NCBI GenBank assembly: GCA_035297145.1
Contig: DATGZN010000096.1
Span: forward strand, 3,532 to 67,531
Reading direction: 5' to 3'
Length of the DNA: 64,000 nt
Source: QHXW01 sp035297145
Lineage (GTDB): Bacteria; Acidobacteriota; Terriglobia; Bryobacterales; Bryobacteraceae
Shown here piece after piece: positions 49,719 through 59,666 of this stretch. The position numbers and the translations under genes are program-made. Numbering within the stretch: the first letter of the stretch is position 1; each line of letters begins with the position of its first letter. Under the pieces are notes generated by a model. The model did no database searches. It was not told the origin of the DNA and saw nothing but the letters and a program-made list of their open reading frames with translations.

Positions 49719-52700
49719 GTCCTTCGCGGACATTCATCCTTCGGCCGGTGGCCACGTCTCTGCTGATGGTTGGCATTCTGCTGGTAGGCACGGTGGCTTA
49801 CAAGCAGTTGCCGGTATCGGCGCTGCCGGAGGTGGATTACCCGACCATCCAGGTAGTTACGTTCTATCCCGGCGCAAGCCCGGACGTCATGGTGTCGGCG
49901 GTGACGGCGCCGCTGGAGCGCCAGTTCGGCCAAGTGCCCGGACTGCAGCAGATGACTTCTACCAGCTCCGATGGAAGCTCGGTCATCACACTGCAGTTCA
50001 ACCTGAGCCTGAATATAGACGTTGCCGAACAGGAAGTGCAGCAATCCATCAATGCTTCCGGGACCTTCCTGCCCGCCGACCTGCCCACACCGCCGATCTA
50101 CAGCAAGATCAATCCCGCGGATACGCCGATTCTCACGCTGGCGCTCACATCGACAACAATGCCGCTGTCGAAAGTGGAGGATCTGGCAGATACGCGCCTC
50201 GCGCCAAAAATCTCGCAGCTTCCGGGCGTGGGCCTGGTCAGCATCAGCGGCGGCCAGAAGCCCGCTGTGCGCATCCAGGCGAATCCTACCGCATTGGCGT
50301 CGGCCGGCCTGAATCTCGAGGATCTCCGCAGCGCGTTAGCCGCGGCCAACGTGAACCAGGCAAAAGGAAACTTTGACGGCGCGCATCAGGCTTATACCAT
50401 CGGCGCGAACGATCAATTACTCACGAGCGCCGACTATGCCGCACTGATCGTTGCATACCGCAACGGCGCGCCCGTGAAACTGACGGATGTGGCCACGGTT
50501 TCCGACGACACGGAGAACGTCCGCCAGGCCGCCTGGATGAACGAAACGCCCGCCGTCATCATGAACGTGCAGCGGCAGCCGGGCGCCAACATCATCGCCG
50601 TGGTGGACCGCATCAAGCTGGTTTTGCCCCAACTGCAGACTTCGCTGCCCTCATCAATTCAGGTCAAAATCCTGACGGACCGGACGACGACCATTCGGGC
50701 CTCGGTCGAAGACGTGGAATTCGAGCTGATGCTGACCGTCGCGTTGGTAGTGATGGTCATGTTCTTATTTCTGCGGAGCCTGTACGCAACCGTAATTCCC
50801 AGCGTGGCGGTGCCTCTTTCGCTGGTGGGAACGTTCGGGGTGATGTACCTGCTCGGCTACAGCTTGAACAACCTTTCTCTGATGGCGCTCACGATTTCGA
50901 CGGGCTTCGTGGTGGATGACGCCATCGTCATGATCGAAAACATCTCACGCTTCATCGAGGAGGGTGAGCGGCCGCTGCAGGCAGCGCTAAAGGGCGCTGA
51001 GCAGATCGGCTTCACCATCATCTCGCTGACCATCTCGCTGATCGCCGTGCTCATCCCGCTGCTGTTTATGGGGGATATCGTCGGCCGCCTGTTCCGCGAA
51101 TTCGCGGTGACGCTCGCGGTGACCATTCTGGTCTCGGCGGCAGTTTCCTTGACCCTGACGCCGATGATGTGCGCCAAGCTGCTGAAGCACACTCCGGAAG
51201 GGCAGCAGGGACGCTTCTACCACGCCTCCGAACATGCCTTCAACAGCATCATCGCCCTTTACGGCAAGACGCTTACGTGGGTTCTGCGCCACCAGACCAT
51301 GACGCTGCTGGTAGCGGTCGCCACGCTGGCGCTGACGATCGTCATGTTCATCTATATCCCCAAGGGTTTCTTCCCCATCCAGGATACAGGCGTGATTCAA
51401 GGTGTTTCGGAAGCAGAGCAAACTATTTCGTTCAAGGCGATGGCCGAACGGCAGCAGCAACTCGACAAAGTGATTTTGCGAGATCCGGCCGTCGAGAGTC
51501 TTTCCTCGTTCATTGGCATTGACGGCACCAATACGACTTTGAACAGCGGGCGCATTCAGATCAATCTGAAACCTCTTAACGAGCGCAAGATCAACGCGAG
51601 CGACGTGATTCGCCGGCTACAGCCGGCGCTGGCCGAGGTAACGGGCATCACGCTGTTCATGCAGCCGGTGCAAGATATCACGGTAGAGGATCGCGTCAGC
51701 CGTACCCAGTTCCAGTACACGCTGGAGGATCCCAATGTCGCGGAGCTCAATACCTACGCTCCGCGAATGCTGGAAAGCTTGCAGAAGCTGCCCGAACTGC
51801 GCGACGTGGCTAGTGACCAGCAAGTGGGCGGGCTCCGTACCAGGCTGGTGTACGACCGCGACACCGCGTCTCGCCTGGGCATCACTCCGTCGATGATCGA
51901 CAACACGCTCTACGACGCCTATGGCCAGCGTCAGGTATCCACGATGTTCACGCAGTTGAACCAGTACCACGTAATCCTGGAGGTGAATCCCACCTTCCAG
52001 CGGGACCCGTCGGACCTGCGCAATCTTTATATTCGTTCGTCGTCTGGATCGGGGGGATCCGCTGGTCTGGTTTCGGGCGGCTCGGCGAGCACGATCCTTT
52101 TCGGGCCTTCCAGCTCGTCCACCAGCACGTCGCTCGCTCCTGGATCCAGCGTATCCACGGGCGCGACTTCCTCGGCGTTGTCCGGATCATCTAATGCGGC
52201 GAGCACGGCCTTCGCCGGCACGGCTGCGTCCTCTCAGGTGTTTGGCAACGGAAGCCAGGTACCGCTCGGCGCCTTCACCCACCTCGAGCAGACCACTGTT
52301 CCGATCACGGTGAATCACCAGGGGCAGTTTCCCGTGGTCACACTATCCTTCAACCTGGCTCCGGACGCTTCGCTGGGCGATGCGGTCGACGCGGTCAACA
52401 AGGTCCGGCAGGAGATCGGCCTGCCCGCCAGCATTCAGGCGGAGTTTCAGGGCACAGCCGAGGCATTCCAGGCTTCGCTCGCGAACGAGCCGGTGCTGAT
52501 TCTGGCGGCATTGATCACGGTCTACATCGTGCTGGGCGTGTTGTATGAGAGCTACATCCATCCCATAACGATCCTGTCCACGCTGCCTTCGGCGGGCGTG
52601 GGCGCGCTCCTAGCCCTCTACATCTGCCGCAACGACTTCAGTGTGATCGCGCTGATTGGCATCGTGCTCCTGATCGGCATCGTGAAGAAGAACGGCATCA

Positions 52701-53032
52701 TGATGATCGACTTCGCGCTGGAGGCCGAACGCAAAGGTGGCAAGCCGCCGGAAGAAGCGATTTTTCAGGCCTGCTTGTTGCGCTTCCGCCCCATCATGAT
52801 GACCACTCTGGCGGCGCTACTCGGCGGTCTTCCCCTGGCGCTGGGCACCGGTACTGGCTCGGAGCTGCGGCGGCCCTTGGGCATCACCATGGTCGGCGGT
52901 CTCATTCTCAGCCAGATGCTGACTCTCTACACCACGCCCGTGATTTACCTCTGGTTCGACCGTCTGGCGCGGCGATTCGGTACCTCTTCTTCCGCAAGCC
53001 AGGAAGGACCCGAACTGGTTCCGGTGGACTGA
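49715..53032 (+). CDS. mdtB: RND efflux permease 1, MdtB-like, with low-complexity insert
   Basis: This 1105-residue proton-driven pump has twelve transmembrane segments in two repeats, FILRPVATSLLMVGILLVGTVAYKQLPVSALPEVDYPTIQV at the start, and the TM4 proton pair STGFVVDDAIVMIENI. Compared with the sister permease it has an extra Ser/Gly/Ala-rich stretch of about 70 residues, roughly 773-845 (from GSGGSAGLVSGGSAS onward), in the second periplasmic domain. Total length is about 70 above the family norm for this reason. Confidence 0.93.
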   Translation: MSPSRTFILRPVATSLLMVGILLVGTVAYKQLPVSALPEVDYPTIQVVTFYPGASPDVMVSAVTAPLERQFGQVPGLQQMTSTSSDGSSVITLQFNLSLNIDVAEQEVQQSINASGTFLPADLPTPPIYSKINPADTPILTLALTSTTMPLSKVEDLADTRLAPKISQLPGVGLVSISGGQKPAVRIQANPTALASAGLNLEDLRSALAAANVNQAKGNFDGAHQAYTIGANDQLLTSADYAALIVAYRNGAPVKLTDVATVSDDTENVRQAAWMNETPAVIMNVQRQPGANIIAVVDRIKLVLPQLQTSLPSSIQVKILTDRTTTIRASVEDVEFELMLTVALVVMVMFLFLRSLYATVIPSVAVPLSLVGTFGVMYLLGYSLNNLSLMALTISTGFVVDDAIVMIENISRFIEEGERPLQAALKGAEQIGFTIISLTISLIAVLIPLLFMGDIVGRLFREFAVTLAVTILVSAAVSLTLTPMMCAKLLKHTPEGQQGRFYHASEHAFNSIIALYGKTLTWVLRHQTMTLLVAVATLALTIVMFIYIPKGFFPIQDTGVIQGVSEAEQTISFKAMAERQQQLDKVILRDPAVESLSSFIGIDGTNTTLNSGRIQINLKPLNERKINASDVIRRLQPALAEVTGITLFMQPVQDITVEDRVSRTQFQYTLEDPNVAELNTYAPRMLESLQKLPELRDVASDQQVGGLRTRLVYDRDTASRLGITPSMIDNTLYDAYGQRQVSTMFTQLNQYHVILEVNPTFQRDPSDLRNLYIRSSSGSGGSAGLVSGGSASTILFGPSSSSTSTSLAPGSSVSTGATSSALSGSSNAASTAFAGTAASSQVFGNGSQVPLGAFTHLEQTTVPITVNHQGQFPVVTLSFNLAPDASLGDAVDAVNKVRQEIGLPASIQAEFQGTAEAFQASLANEPVLILAALITVYIVLGVLYESYIHPITILSTLPSAGVGALLALYICRNDFSVIALIGIVLLIGIVKKNGIMMIDFALEAERKGGKPPEEAIFQACLLRFRPIMMTTLAALLGGLPLALGTGTGSELRRPLGITMVGGLILSQMLTLYTTPVIYLWFDRLARRFGTSSSASQEGPELVPVD

Positions 53033-53035
53033 GCC

Positions 53036-56000
53036 ATGAATATCTCCAAACCATTCATTCACCGGCCCGTGGCCACTACGCTGCTCACTCTCGCCGTAGC
53101 GCTATCGGGAGCCGTTGCGTTCCGCCTGCTGCCCGTCTCGCCGCTACCTCGTGTGGATTTTCCCACCATCTCGGTCTCGGCGCAGCTTCCCGGTGCGAGT
53201 CCCGAAACCATGGCTTCCTCCGTGGCCACTCCGCTGGAGCGCCAGTTCGGCCGCATCGCGGGCATCACCGAGATGACTTCGGCCAGCTACCTGGGAACCT
53301 GCAGTGTCACGCTGCAATTCGATTTGAATCGCAATATCGACGCCGCGGCGCGTGATGTGCAGGCCGCCATTAACGCCGCTGCCGGTTACCTGCCGGCGAA
53401 TTTGCCGATGCATCCGACGTATCGCAAAATCAATCCGGCCGACTCTCCGATTTTCATGATGGCCCTAACATCGAGTGTGCTCGACAAAGGCCATATGTAT
53501 GACGCGGCGTCGACGATCATGGCCCAAAAGCTGGCGCAGGTGAAGGGCGTCGGACAGGTGTTCGCGTGGGGCAGTGCCCTGCCCGGTGTGCGGCTGGAAC
53601 TGAACCCGATGGCCTTGAACAAGTACGGAATCGGCCTCGAGGGTGTTCGGGGCGTGCTGGCTGCCGCTAATGCCAACACTCCCAAAGGGCATTTTGACGA
53701 CACCCACCACATGTGGGAAGTCGGCGCCAACGATCAGTTGTTCAAGGCCAAGGACTACCAGCCACTGCTGGTTACCTACCATAACGGATCCGCAGTGCGC
53801 GTGTCCGACATTGGCCGTGCCGAGGATTCCGTCGAAGATATTCGGAACGCTGGATACGCAAACGGCCAGCCCTCGGTGATGTTGGCCATCTTCCGCCAAC
53901 CGAACGCCAATATTATCGACACCGTGGACCGCATCCGCGCGCTTCTTCCCCAGCTTGAAGCCGAGATTCCTCAGACCATCAAGATCAACGTGGGCCTGGA
54001 CCAAACGATGTCCATCCGTGCTTCGGTGCATGAGGTGGAGAAAGCGTTATCGATCTCGGTGATGCTGGTGATCCTGGTGGTCTTCGTGTTCCTCAGAAGC
54101 GTCCGGACTACCATCATTCCCAGCGTTGCCGTACCGGTATCGCTTGTTGGCACGTTCGGCGTGATGTACCTGTTCGGCTACAGCATCGACAATCTATCGC
54201 TGATGGCATTGACGATCTCGACGGGCTTCGTGGTGGACGACGCCATCGTGGTCATCGAGAACATTACGCGCTATCTCGAGCAGGGCATGCGTCCCATGAC
54301 CGCGGCGTTGCGCGGCGCACGGGAGATCGGCTTCACCGTGCTCAGCATCAGTGTTTCGCTGATCGCCGTGTTTATTCCGTTATTGATGATGGGCGGTATT
54401 GTGGGCCGCCTGTTCCGCGAATTTGCGGTGACCTTGTCGGTTGCCATTACCGTCTCGCTGGCTGTTTCCCTCACGACCACGCCGATGATGTGTGCCTACA
54501 TGCTGAAAGAGCACACTGCCCATGGCCGGCTCTACCGCGTGAGTGAGCGCGCCTTCAACTGGATTATTGAGATGTACGGCCGGACGCTTTCTCGTGTGCT
54601 GCGGCACCCGGCCCTCACACTCGCCGTGCTGCTCGGGACAATGGGGCTCAACGTTTATTTGTTCATCCATACGCCCAAGGGATTCTTTCCGCAGCAGGAT
54701 GGCGGGCGGCTCATGGGTCAGATAATCGCCGACCAGGACACTTCCTTCCAGACCATGCAGAAGCTGCTGCTGCGGATGGGCAAGATCGTTCAGGACGATC
54801 CCGCGATCGATGTGGTCAACGCGTCCACCGGCGGCGGCGGCGGCGGCGGATCCAGCACCAACACGGCGCGCCTCTTCATCTCCTTGAAACCGCTGGCGGA
54901 ACGAAAAATCAGCGCGGATTATGTAATCGCACGGCTGAGACCGAAACTTGCCACGATACCCGGTGCGACGCTTTACCTGCAAGCATCGCAGGATATCCGG
55001 GTGGGCGGGCGTGGAAGCAGTGCCCTCTATCAGTTCACCATGCGCGGTGACAATCTGCAGGATCTGACCAACTACGGCCCGCGCATGCTGGAGGCTTTGC
55101 GCAAGGTCCCGCTAATCACGGACGTAAACACGGATCAGCAGAACAACGGACTGCAGTCCATCCTGGAGATCGATCGCGCTACGGCGGCGCGCTTCGGTAT
55201 CTCGCCGCAACTGATCGACAACACGCTTTACGATGCCTTCGGCCAGCGCCAGGTATCGACCATGTATACAGGGCTGAACCAATATCACGTGGTGATGGAG
55301 GCCGCGCCAGAATTTGGGCAGACTCCGGAGACCTTGAGCGAAATCTATGTGAAATCGCCGGCTGGCCAGGAGGTTCCGTTGAGCGCCATCACCCGCTACG
55401 TGCCAGCTACCGCCCCGTTGGCGGTGAACCACCAGGGTCTGGCTCCGGCAGTAACGATTTCCTTCAATCTAACGCCGGGCGTCGCACTGGGGGATGCGGT
55501 GGTGGCGATTGAGGAAACAGCCGCCAAGGTGGGACTTCCTTCAACCATACACAGCGCCTTTGCCGGTACGGCCCAAGCCTATCAGGATTCACTCAGCAAC
55601 GAGCCGCTGCTGATCGCGGCCGCGTTGGGCGCGGTGTACATTGTCCTGGGAGTTTTGTACGAGAGCTTCATCCATCCCATTACGATCCTCTCCACGCTGC
55701 CATCGGCGGGAGTCGGCGCGCTACTGGCCCTGATGATCTGCCGCATGGACCTTAGCATCATCGCCATGATCGGCATCATTCTGTTGATCGGCATCGTCAA
55801 GAAAAACGCCATCATGATGATCGACTTTGCGCTTGCCGCCGAGCGCAACGAACATAAGAGCTCGCGCGATGCGATTTACGAGGCTTGTTTGTTGCGCTTC
55901 CGTCCCATTCTGATGACCACGATGGCCGCATTGCTGGGAGCGCTGCCACTGGCTCTCGGCACGGGCGTGGGCTCGGAACTGCGCCGGCCCTTGGGGATCA

Positions 56001-56149
56001 CCATAATCGGCGGGCTCATTGTCAGCCAGTTACTCACTCTTTATACGACCCCTGTCGTTTATCTGTTTCTCGACCGTTTGCAGGTGCGCTGGAGCCGCTC
56101 TCATATTCCCGAAACCGGCGGAAGCGAACCGGTCGGCTCGGAGGCATAG
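53036..56149 (+). CDS. mdtC: RND efflux permease 2, MdtC-like
   Basis: The 1037-residue sister pump begins 3 bases after permease 1. It has FIHRPVATTLLTLAVALSGAVAFRLLPVSPLPRVDFPTI, the proton-relay STGFVVDDAIVVIENI, FVFLRSVRTTIIPSVAVPVSLVGTFG and the closing GSELRRPLGITIIGG region. A poly-Gly run of seven lies near residue 600. Two different permeases in one operon are the hallmark of MdtABC-type heterotrimeric pumps. Confidence 0.94.
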   Translation: MNISKPFIHRPVATTLLTLAVALSGAVAFRLLPVSPLPRVDFPTISVSAQLPGASPETMASSVATPLERQFGRIAGITEMTSASYLGTCSVTLQFDLNRNIDAAARDVQAAINAAAGYLPANLPMHPTYRKINPADSPIFMMALTSSVLDKGHMYDAASTIMAQKLAQVKGVGQVFAWGSALPGVRLELNPMALNKYGIGLEGVRGVLAAANANTPKGHFDDTHHMWEVGANDQLFKAKDYQPLLVTYHNGSAVRVSDIGRAEDSVEDIRNAGYANGQPSVMLAIFRQPNANIIDTVDRIRALLPQLEAEIPQTIKINVGLDQTMSIRASVHEVEKALSISVMLVILVVFVFLRSVRTTIIPSVAVPVSLVGTFGVMYLFGYSIDNLSLMALTISTGFVVDDAIVVIENITRYLEQGMRPMTAALRGAREIGFTVLSISVSLIAVFIPLLMMGGIVGRLFREFAVTLSVAITVSLAVSLTTTPMMCAYMLKEHTAHGRLYRVSERAFNWIIEMYGRTLSRVLRHPALTLAVLLGTMGLNVYLFIHTPKGFFPQQDGGRLMGQIIADQDTSFQTMQKLLLRMGKIVQDDPAIDVVNASTGGGGGGGSSTNTARLFISLKPLAERKISADYVIARLRPKLATIPGATLYLQASQDIRVGGRGSSALYQFTMRGDNLQDLTNYGPRMLEALRKVPLITDVNTDQQNNGLQSILEIDRATAARFGISPQLIDNTLYDAFGQRQVSTMYTGLNQYHVVMEAAPEFGQTPETLSEIYVKSPAGQEVPLSAITRYVPATAPLAVNHQGLAPAVTISFNLTPGVALGDAVVAIEETAAKVGLPSTIHSAFAGTAQAYQDSLSNEPLLIAAALGAVYIVLGVLYESFIHPITILSTLPSAGVGALLALMICRMDLSIIAMIGIILLIGIVKKNAIMMIDFALAAERNEHKSSRDAIYEACLLRFRPILMTTMAALLGALPLALGTGVGSELRRPLGITIIGGLIVSQLLTLYTTPVVYLFLDRLQVRWSRSHIPETGGSEPVGSEA

Positions 56150-56153
56150 CAGC

Positions 56154-56438
56154 ATGTTCACCATCAGGGTGCTGCCAGACCCATCGGGGGCGAGGACATT
56201 AGCGCTCGCCGGTAGTATTGGCGCCGACTCAGTCCAGAAGATTGACCAGCTCATTAAGGACGTCCGGCAGACGCGGGGCCCGGTTGTGCTCGACATGGGC
56301 GAAGTGACGTTAATGGACCGGGTCGCCGCGCGCTTCCTCGCGCGCCAGCAGAAGCGCGGTGTCGCACTTGTCAATTGCCCCGGATACATCGCGCATTGGA
56401 TTTCACAAGAAACGGCTGCTCATGAATCTCATAAGTAA
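56154..56438 (+). CDS. Small STAS-like domain protein inside the efflux operon
   Basis: From the ATG at 56154 the protein has 94 residues: FTIRVLPDPSGARTLALAGSIGADSVQKIDQLIKDV, then GPVVLDMGEVTLMDRVAARFLARQQKRGVALVNCPGYI. This is the alternating strand-helix pattern of STAS (anti-anti-sigma-like) domains. The Ser/Thr phosphosite common in SpoIIAA is replaced (DRVAARF). It starts 4 bases after permease 2 and overlaps the outer-membrane factor by 17 bases. Confidence 0.75.
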   Translation: MFTIRVLPDPSGARTLALAGSIGADSVQKIDQLIKDVRQTRGPVVLDMGEVTLMDRVAARFLARQQKRGVALVNCPGYIAHWISQETAAHESHK

Positions 56439-57909
56439 CACTAACCATCCCGGCACTTATCGCGCCCTCGTGCTCACGGGCGTGCTGCTCGTTTCCAACG
56501 CCTGCATGGTGGGACCGAAATATCAGCGGCCCACCGCCCCGGCGCCCACCGCGTACAAGGAGCCACCGCCCAGCGGCTGGAAGGAAGCGCAGCCTAGCGA
56601 CGGCGCAATTCGCGGCAAATGGTGGGAGATCTACAACGACGCGCAGCTCAACTCCCTCGAAGAACAGGTCAGCATCTCCAATCAGAACGTGCGGCTCGCT
56701 GAAGCGCAATTCCAAGAGGCGAAAGCGGCGGTGCGCATCGCGCGGTCCGCTTTGTTTCCGACCGTGAGCGCCGCGCCCTCCATCATCAGCACGCGAACGC
56801 CCTCGCAGGTCGTGGGCAGCGTGCAGGGCGGCACCAAAGTGTCTCCGCACGGTTTCTACTCACTGCCTCTTGACGCGTCCTATACGGCCGACCTCTGGGG
56901 AAGTATCCGGCGCAGCATCGCCGCCAGTACGGCCAACGCGCAGGTATCCGCCGCCGATCTGGAGAACGCCAAGCTAACGTTTCAGGCGGAGCTGGCCTCG
57001 GATTATTTCCAGCTTCACGGATTGGATGGAGACGCCGCATTGCTGGCCGACGCAGTGAGATCATATGCGGAATTCCTGACGCTTACGCGGAACCGCTATG
57101 CCGGCGGCGTGGCATCTCTCGGTGACGTGGCGCAGGCGGAGACGCAGCTCGAAACCACCCGCGGGCAGTTGGTGGAGGTCGGCGTCCAGCGCGCGCAATT
57201 CGAGCACGCGATCGCCATTCTGATCGGCAAGCCGCCTTCCGAATTCTCCATTTCCGTGGCCACGTTAACGACGCCCCCTCCAGCTATTCCGATCGGCGTC
57301 CCATCCACTCTGTTGGAGCGGCGGCCCGATATCGCCGCCAATGAACGGCAGGTAGCTGCCGCAAACGAACAGATCGGCATCGCCAAAGCCGCCTTTTATC
57401 CCACGCTGACACTCAGTGGGTCGGCCGGCCTCGAAAGTGCCGACTTTCTTAAGTGGCTCACGTGGCCCAGCCGCTTCTGGTCCGTGGGACCACAGTTGGC
57501 CGAGACGCTCTTCGATGCGGGCAAGCGCCATGCCCAGGTTTCTCAGGCGGAAGCCGCCTATGACGCTACTGTGGATACGTACCGTCAGACCGTGTTAACC
57601 GCCCTCCAGCAGGTTGAAGACAACCTTTCGGCATTGCGCATACTCGCTGAAGAAGCTGAAGTCACAGACCGGGCCGTGAAGGCCGCCCGTCAGTCATTGG
57701 ACATATCCACCGATCAATACAGGGGCGGAATCGTGGCCTACTTGCAAGTAATCACTGCACAGACCGCATGGCTTACCGAGCAAAGAGTCGCGGTCGATCT
57801 TCTCACTCGCCGCATGACCACGAGCGTGTCTCTCATCCAGGCGTTGGGAGGCGGATGGGATGCTTCCCAGCTCCCGAAATCGGCGGACATTATGGCGGCC
57901 AACAAGTGA
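56422..57909 (+). CDS. Outer-membrane efflux factor, NodT/OprM family
   Basis: From the ATG at 56422 the lipoprotein-type channel has 495 residues. It has a signal peptide with a near-lipobox SNAC (Cys28), then MVGPKYQRPTAP, typical of NodT. Two long helical repeats follow, with LWGSIRRSIAASTANAQVSAADLENAKLTFQAELASDYFQL, a late PTLTLSGSAGLES, and ISTDQYRGGIVAYLQVITAQ. It completes the tripartite pump. Confidence 0.92.
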   Translation: MNLISNTNHPGTYRALVLTGVLLVSNACMVGPKYQRPTAPAPTAYKEPPPSGWKEAQPSDGAIRGKWWEIYNDAQLNSLEEQVSISNQNVRLAEAQFQEAKAAVRIARSALFPTVSAAPSIISTRTPSQVVGSVQGGTKVSPHGFYSLPLDASYTADLWGSIRRSIAASTANAQVSAADLENAKLTFQAELASDYFQLHGLDGDAALLADAVRSYAEFLTLTRNRYAGGVASLGDVAQAETQLETTRGQLVEVGVQRAQFEHAIAILIGKPPSEFSISVATLTTPPPAIPIGVPSTLLERRPDIAANERQVAAANEQIGIAKAAFYPTLTLSGSAGLESADFLKWLTWPSRFWSVGPQLAETLFDAGKRHAQVSQAEAAYDATVDTYRQTVLTALQQVEDNLSALRILAEEAEVTDRAVKAARQSLDISTDQYRGGIVAYLQVITAQTAWLTEQRVAVDLLTRRMTTSVSLIQALGGGWDASQLPKSADIMAANK

Positions 57910-57938
57910 ACGGCCATGGGGATCCAACGGTCCGCCAC

Positions 57939-59561
57939 TTAGGGATGTGAGTCTCCCGACACTTTCTGCTTCTCGCCCGCCGGCAGTGCATCGTAGAGAG
58001 TGGTGAAGGCAGCGTTGGTCCAGCCGAATCCCACTTCGTTTGAGCTGTAGCCGAAATGGACCTCGCCGCTGAGATTCGAGGAGCGCCTGACTACGTCATA
58101 TTTTTCCACGATGGTCCCGTGCTTCAAGAACTCTTGCGCCACGAGTGAAAGGAACTCGACGGAAGTCCGGTCTGCGTCCTCCTGGTATCCGTAGCGACGC
58201 AGCGCCGGAATCGCGATCATTTCAAGCGGCGCCCAGCCGAATGGCGCGTCCCATTGGCTGCCGCTCTGATTCGAGCTGGTTTGTAATCCGCCAGGGCGCT
58301 CGAACTTGGAGAGGTTGCGCACTACCTGAGCGGCTTGCTCCTTGCTTGCGATTCCGGCCCAAAGTGGATAGAAGGTCGTGAGGAACGGGTACCGGCGCAC
58401 CGTGCCATGGACGAAGTTGTAGTCGTAATACAATCCGTCCTTCCCGTCCCACATGAGCCGATTGATGGTCGTGGCGCGATCGCGAGCTCGCTTCCGCCAG
58501 GTTGTTACTTCCTCTTCGCGGCCCAGAATATGCATGATTTCAGCGCTCTGGTTCTCCATCAGGTAGAGAAGCGAGTTCAGACAGACCGGATTGTAATGGA
58601 TGATATCCGCGCTAAATGGACCGTACCGGTTCGAAGGATCGAAGCCGGACTCACGCATCGAGCGATCGGCCCGATAGAACAACGGTGTGAGCCGATCGGT
58701 TTTCGCGTCGTAGTATTCGCTGGCATCATAATCCGGGATCTGGTGCGTGCGGATGTATTCTTTGACGAGATCGTAGTGAGTGCGGCCCTGCGCATCGCGC
58801 TCGGCGGACACCGACTCGGGGGCGGGGGTGTCGCCGAAGTCCCAGTAACGGGACAATCCGGTCTCGGTCGTCAGGTGAGGTTCGCTCATCCAGAAGCGGT
58901 AGTATTTCTCGATCGCGGGCACCGCATCGGCCAGCCATGCGCGGTCTTTGGTCTGCTCATAAACCGCAAGCAGCATTTGCGTCAGGAACGGCGGCTGCGA
59001 GCGGGTCAGATAGTAGGTGCGGTTGGCGTTCAGAATCTTGCCGTACTCGCGGATTTCATAAAGAAAATTGTCGGCCATATCTTTTGCGAGCGCCAGTTTG
59101 TTGTCGCGAAGCAGGCCAACCTGAATGAAGTAGCTATCCCAGCCGTACATCTCATTGAACCGGCCGCCGGGCACGACGTACGGCCGCGGCAAGTACAATA
59201 AATCCCCCTCCGTGAGTTTGGTCGGATCCTCCGGGAGCACGCGTATCTGAATCTTGCGGAAGTCCTCGGGTTTCATTTCTTGGGCCAACTGCTTTTCCAC
59301 TCTCGGGAGATTCTCAGTACGGGAGATATAGACGGGCCACGGTCCGTGCGCCGATGGGAACTTCGGGTCGGGTGCTGCCACTGCGAGATCGTGATTCGAG
59401 CGCGTCAGGACCGCCCATGTGTGGTTGATGTAATCCAGAATGGATTCGGATTTCTGGCGCGGAGCAACCTGCGCGACGAGGCATGCAGCAGCGAGACCCG
59501 AGAGGCAGAGTGAGGCTAGCCTAACGGCTTGACGTCTCGTTTGGGGATGATGCGATGGCAC
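57939..59561 (-). CDS. treA: Trehalase, GH37, exported
   Basis: The 540-residue enzyme splits trehalose to two glucose. It has both family signatures: PGGRFNEMYGWDSYF (131-145) and QWDAPFGWAPL. The catalytic acid Asp lies in ESGFDPSNRYG and the likely base Glu in IVEKYDVV. A hydrophobic N-terminus (VRLASLCLSGLAAACLVAQ) indicates export to the periplasm. It lies 105 bases behind the GH16-GH3 gene on the same strand. Confidence 0.95.
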   Translation of the reverse strand: MPSHHPQTRRQAVRLASLCLSGLAAACLVAQVAPRQKSESILDYINHTWAVLTRSNHDLAVAAPDPKFPSAHGPWPVYISRTENLPRVEKQLAQEMKPEDFRKIQIRVLPEDPTKLTEGDLLYLPRPYVVPGGRFNEMYGWDSYFIQVGLLRDNKLALAKDMADNFLYEIREYGKILNANRTYYLTRSQPPFLTQMLLAVYEQTKDRAWLADAVPAIEKYYRFWMSEPHLTTETGLSRYWDFGDTPAPESVSAERDAQGRTHYDLVKEYIRTHQIPDYDASEYYDAKTDRLTPLFYRADRSMRESGFDPSNRYGPFSADIIHYNPVCLNSLLYLMENQSAEIMHILGREEEVTTWRKRARDRATTINRLMWDGKDGLYYDYNFVHGTVRRYPFLTTFYPLWAGIASKEQAAQVVRNLSKFERPGGLQTSSNQSGSQWDAPFGWAPLEMIAIPALRRYGYQEDADRTSVEFLSLVAQEFLKHGTIVEKYDVVRRSSNLSGEVHFGYSSNEVGFGWTNAAFTTLYDALPAGEKQKVSGDSHP

Positions 59562-59666
59562 AGGGCTTTATCGTACTTCAGGCGGACGAGGAAAGGAATG
59601 ACCAGGAGCAAAAGCAGAGCAGCCGGGCCGTGGTGAGCTAGTCTAAGCCGTGACAAACACCATTTC

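Noticed and set aside
48177..49733. 518-codon open frame on the minus strand
   Set aside because: It lies entirely antisense to the end of uxaC and the efflux adaptor; the composition is a reverse-strand shadow with no family pattern.
54828..54850. Poly-GGC run in the MdtC-like gene as a frameshift hot spot
   Set aside because: The frame stays open and the flanking residues align with the sister permease on both sides, so the run of seven Gly is a real loop.
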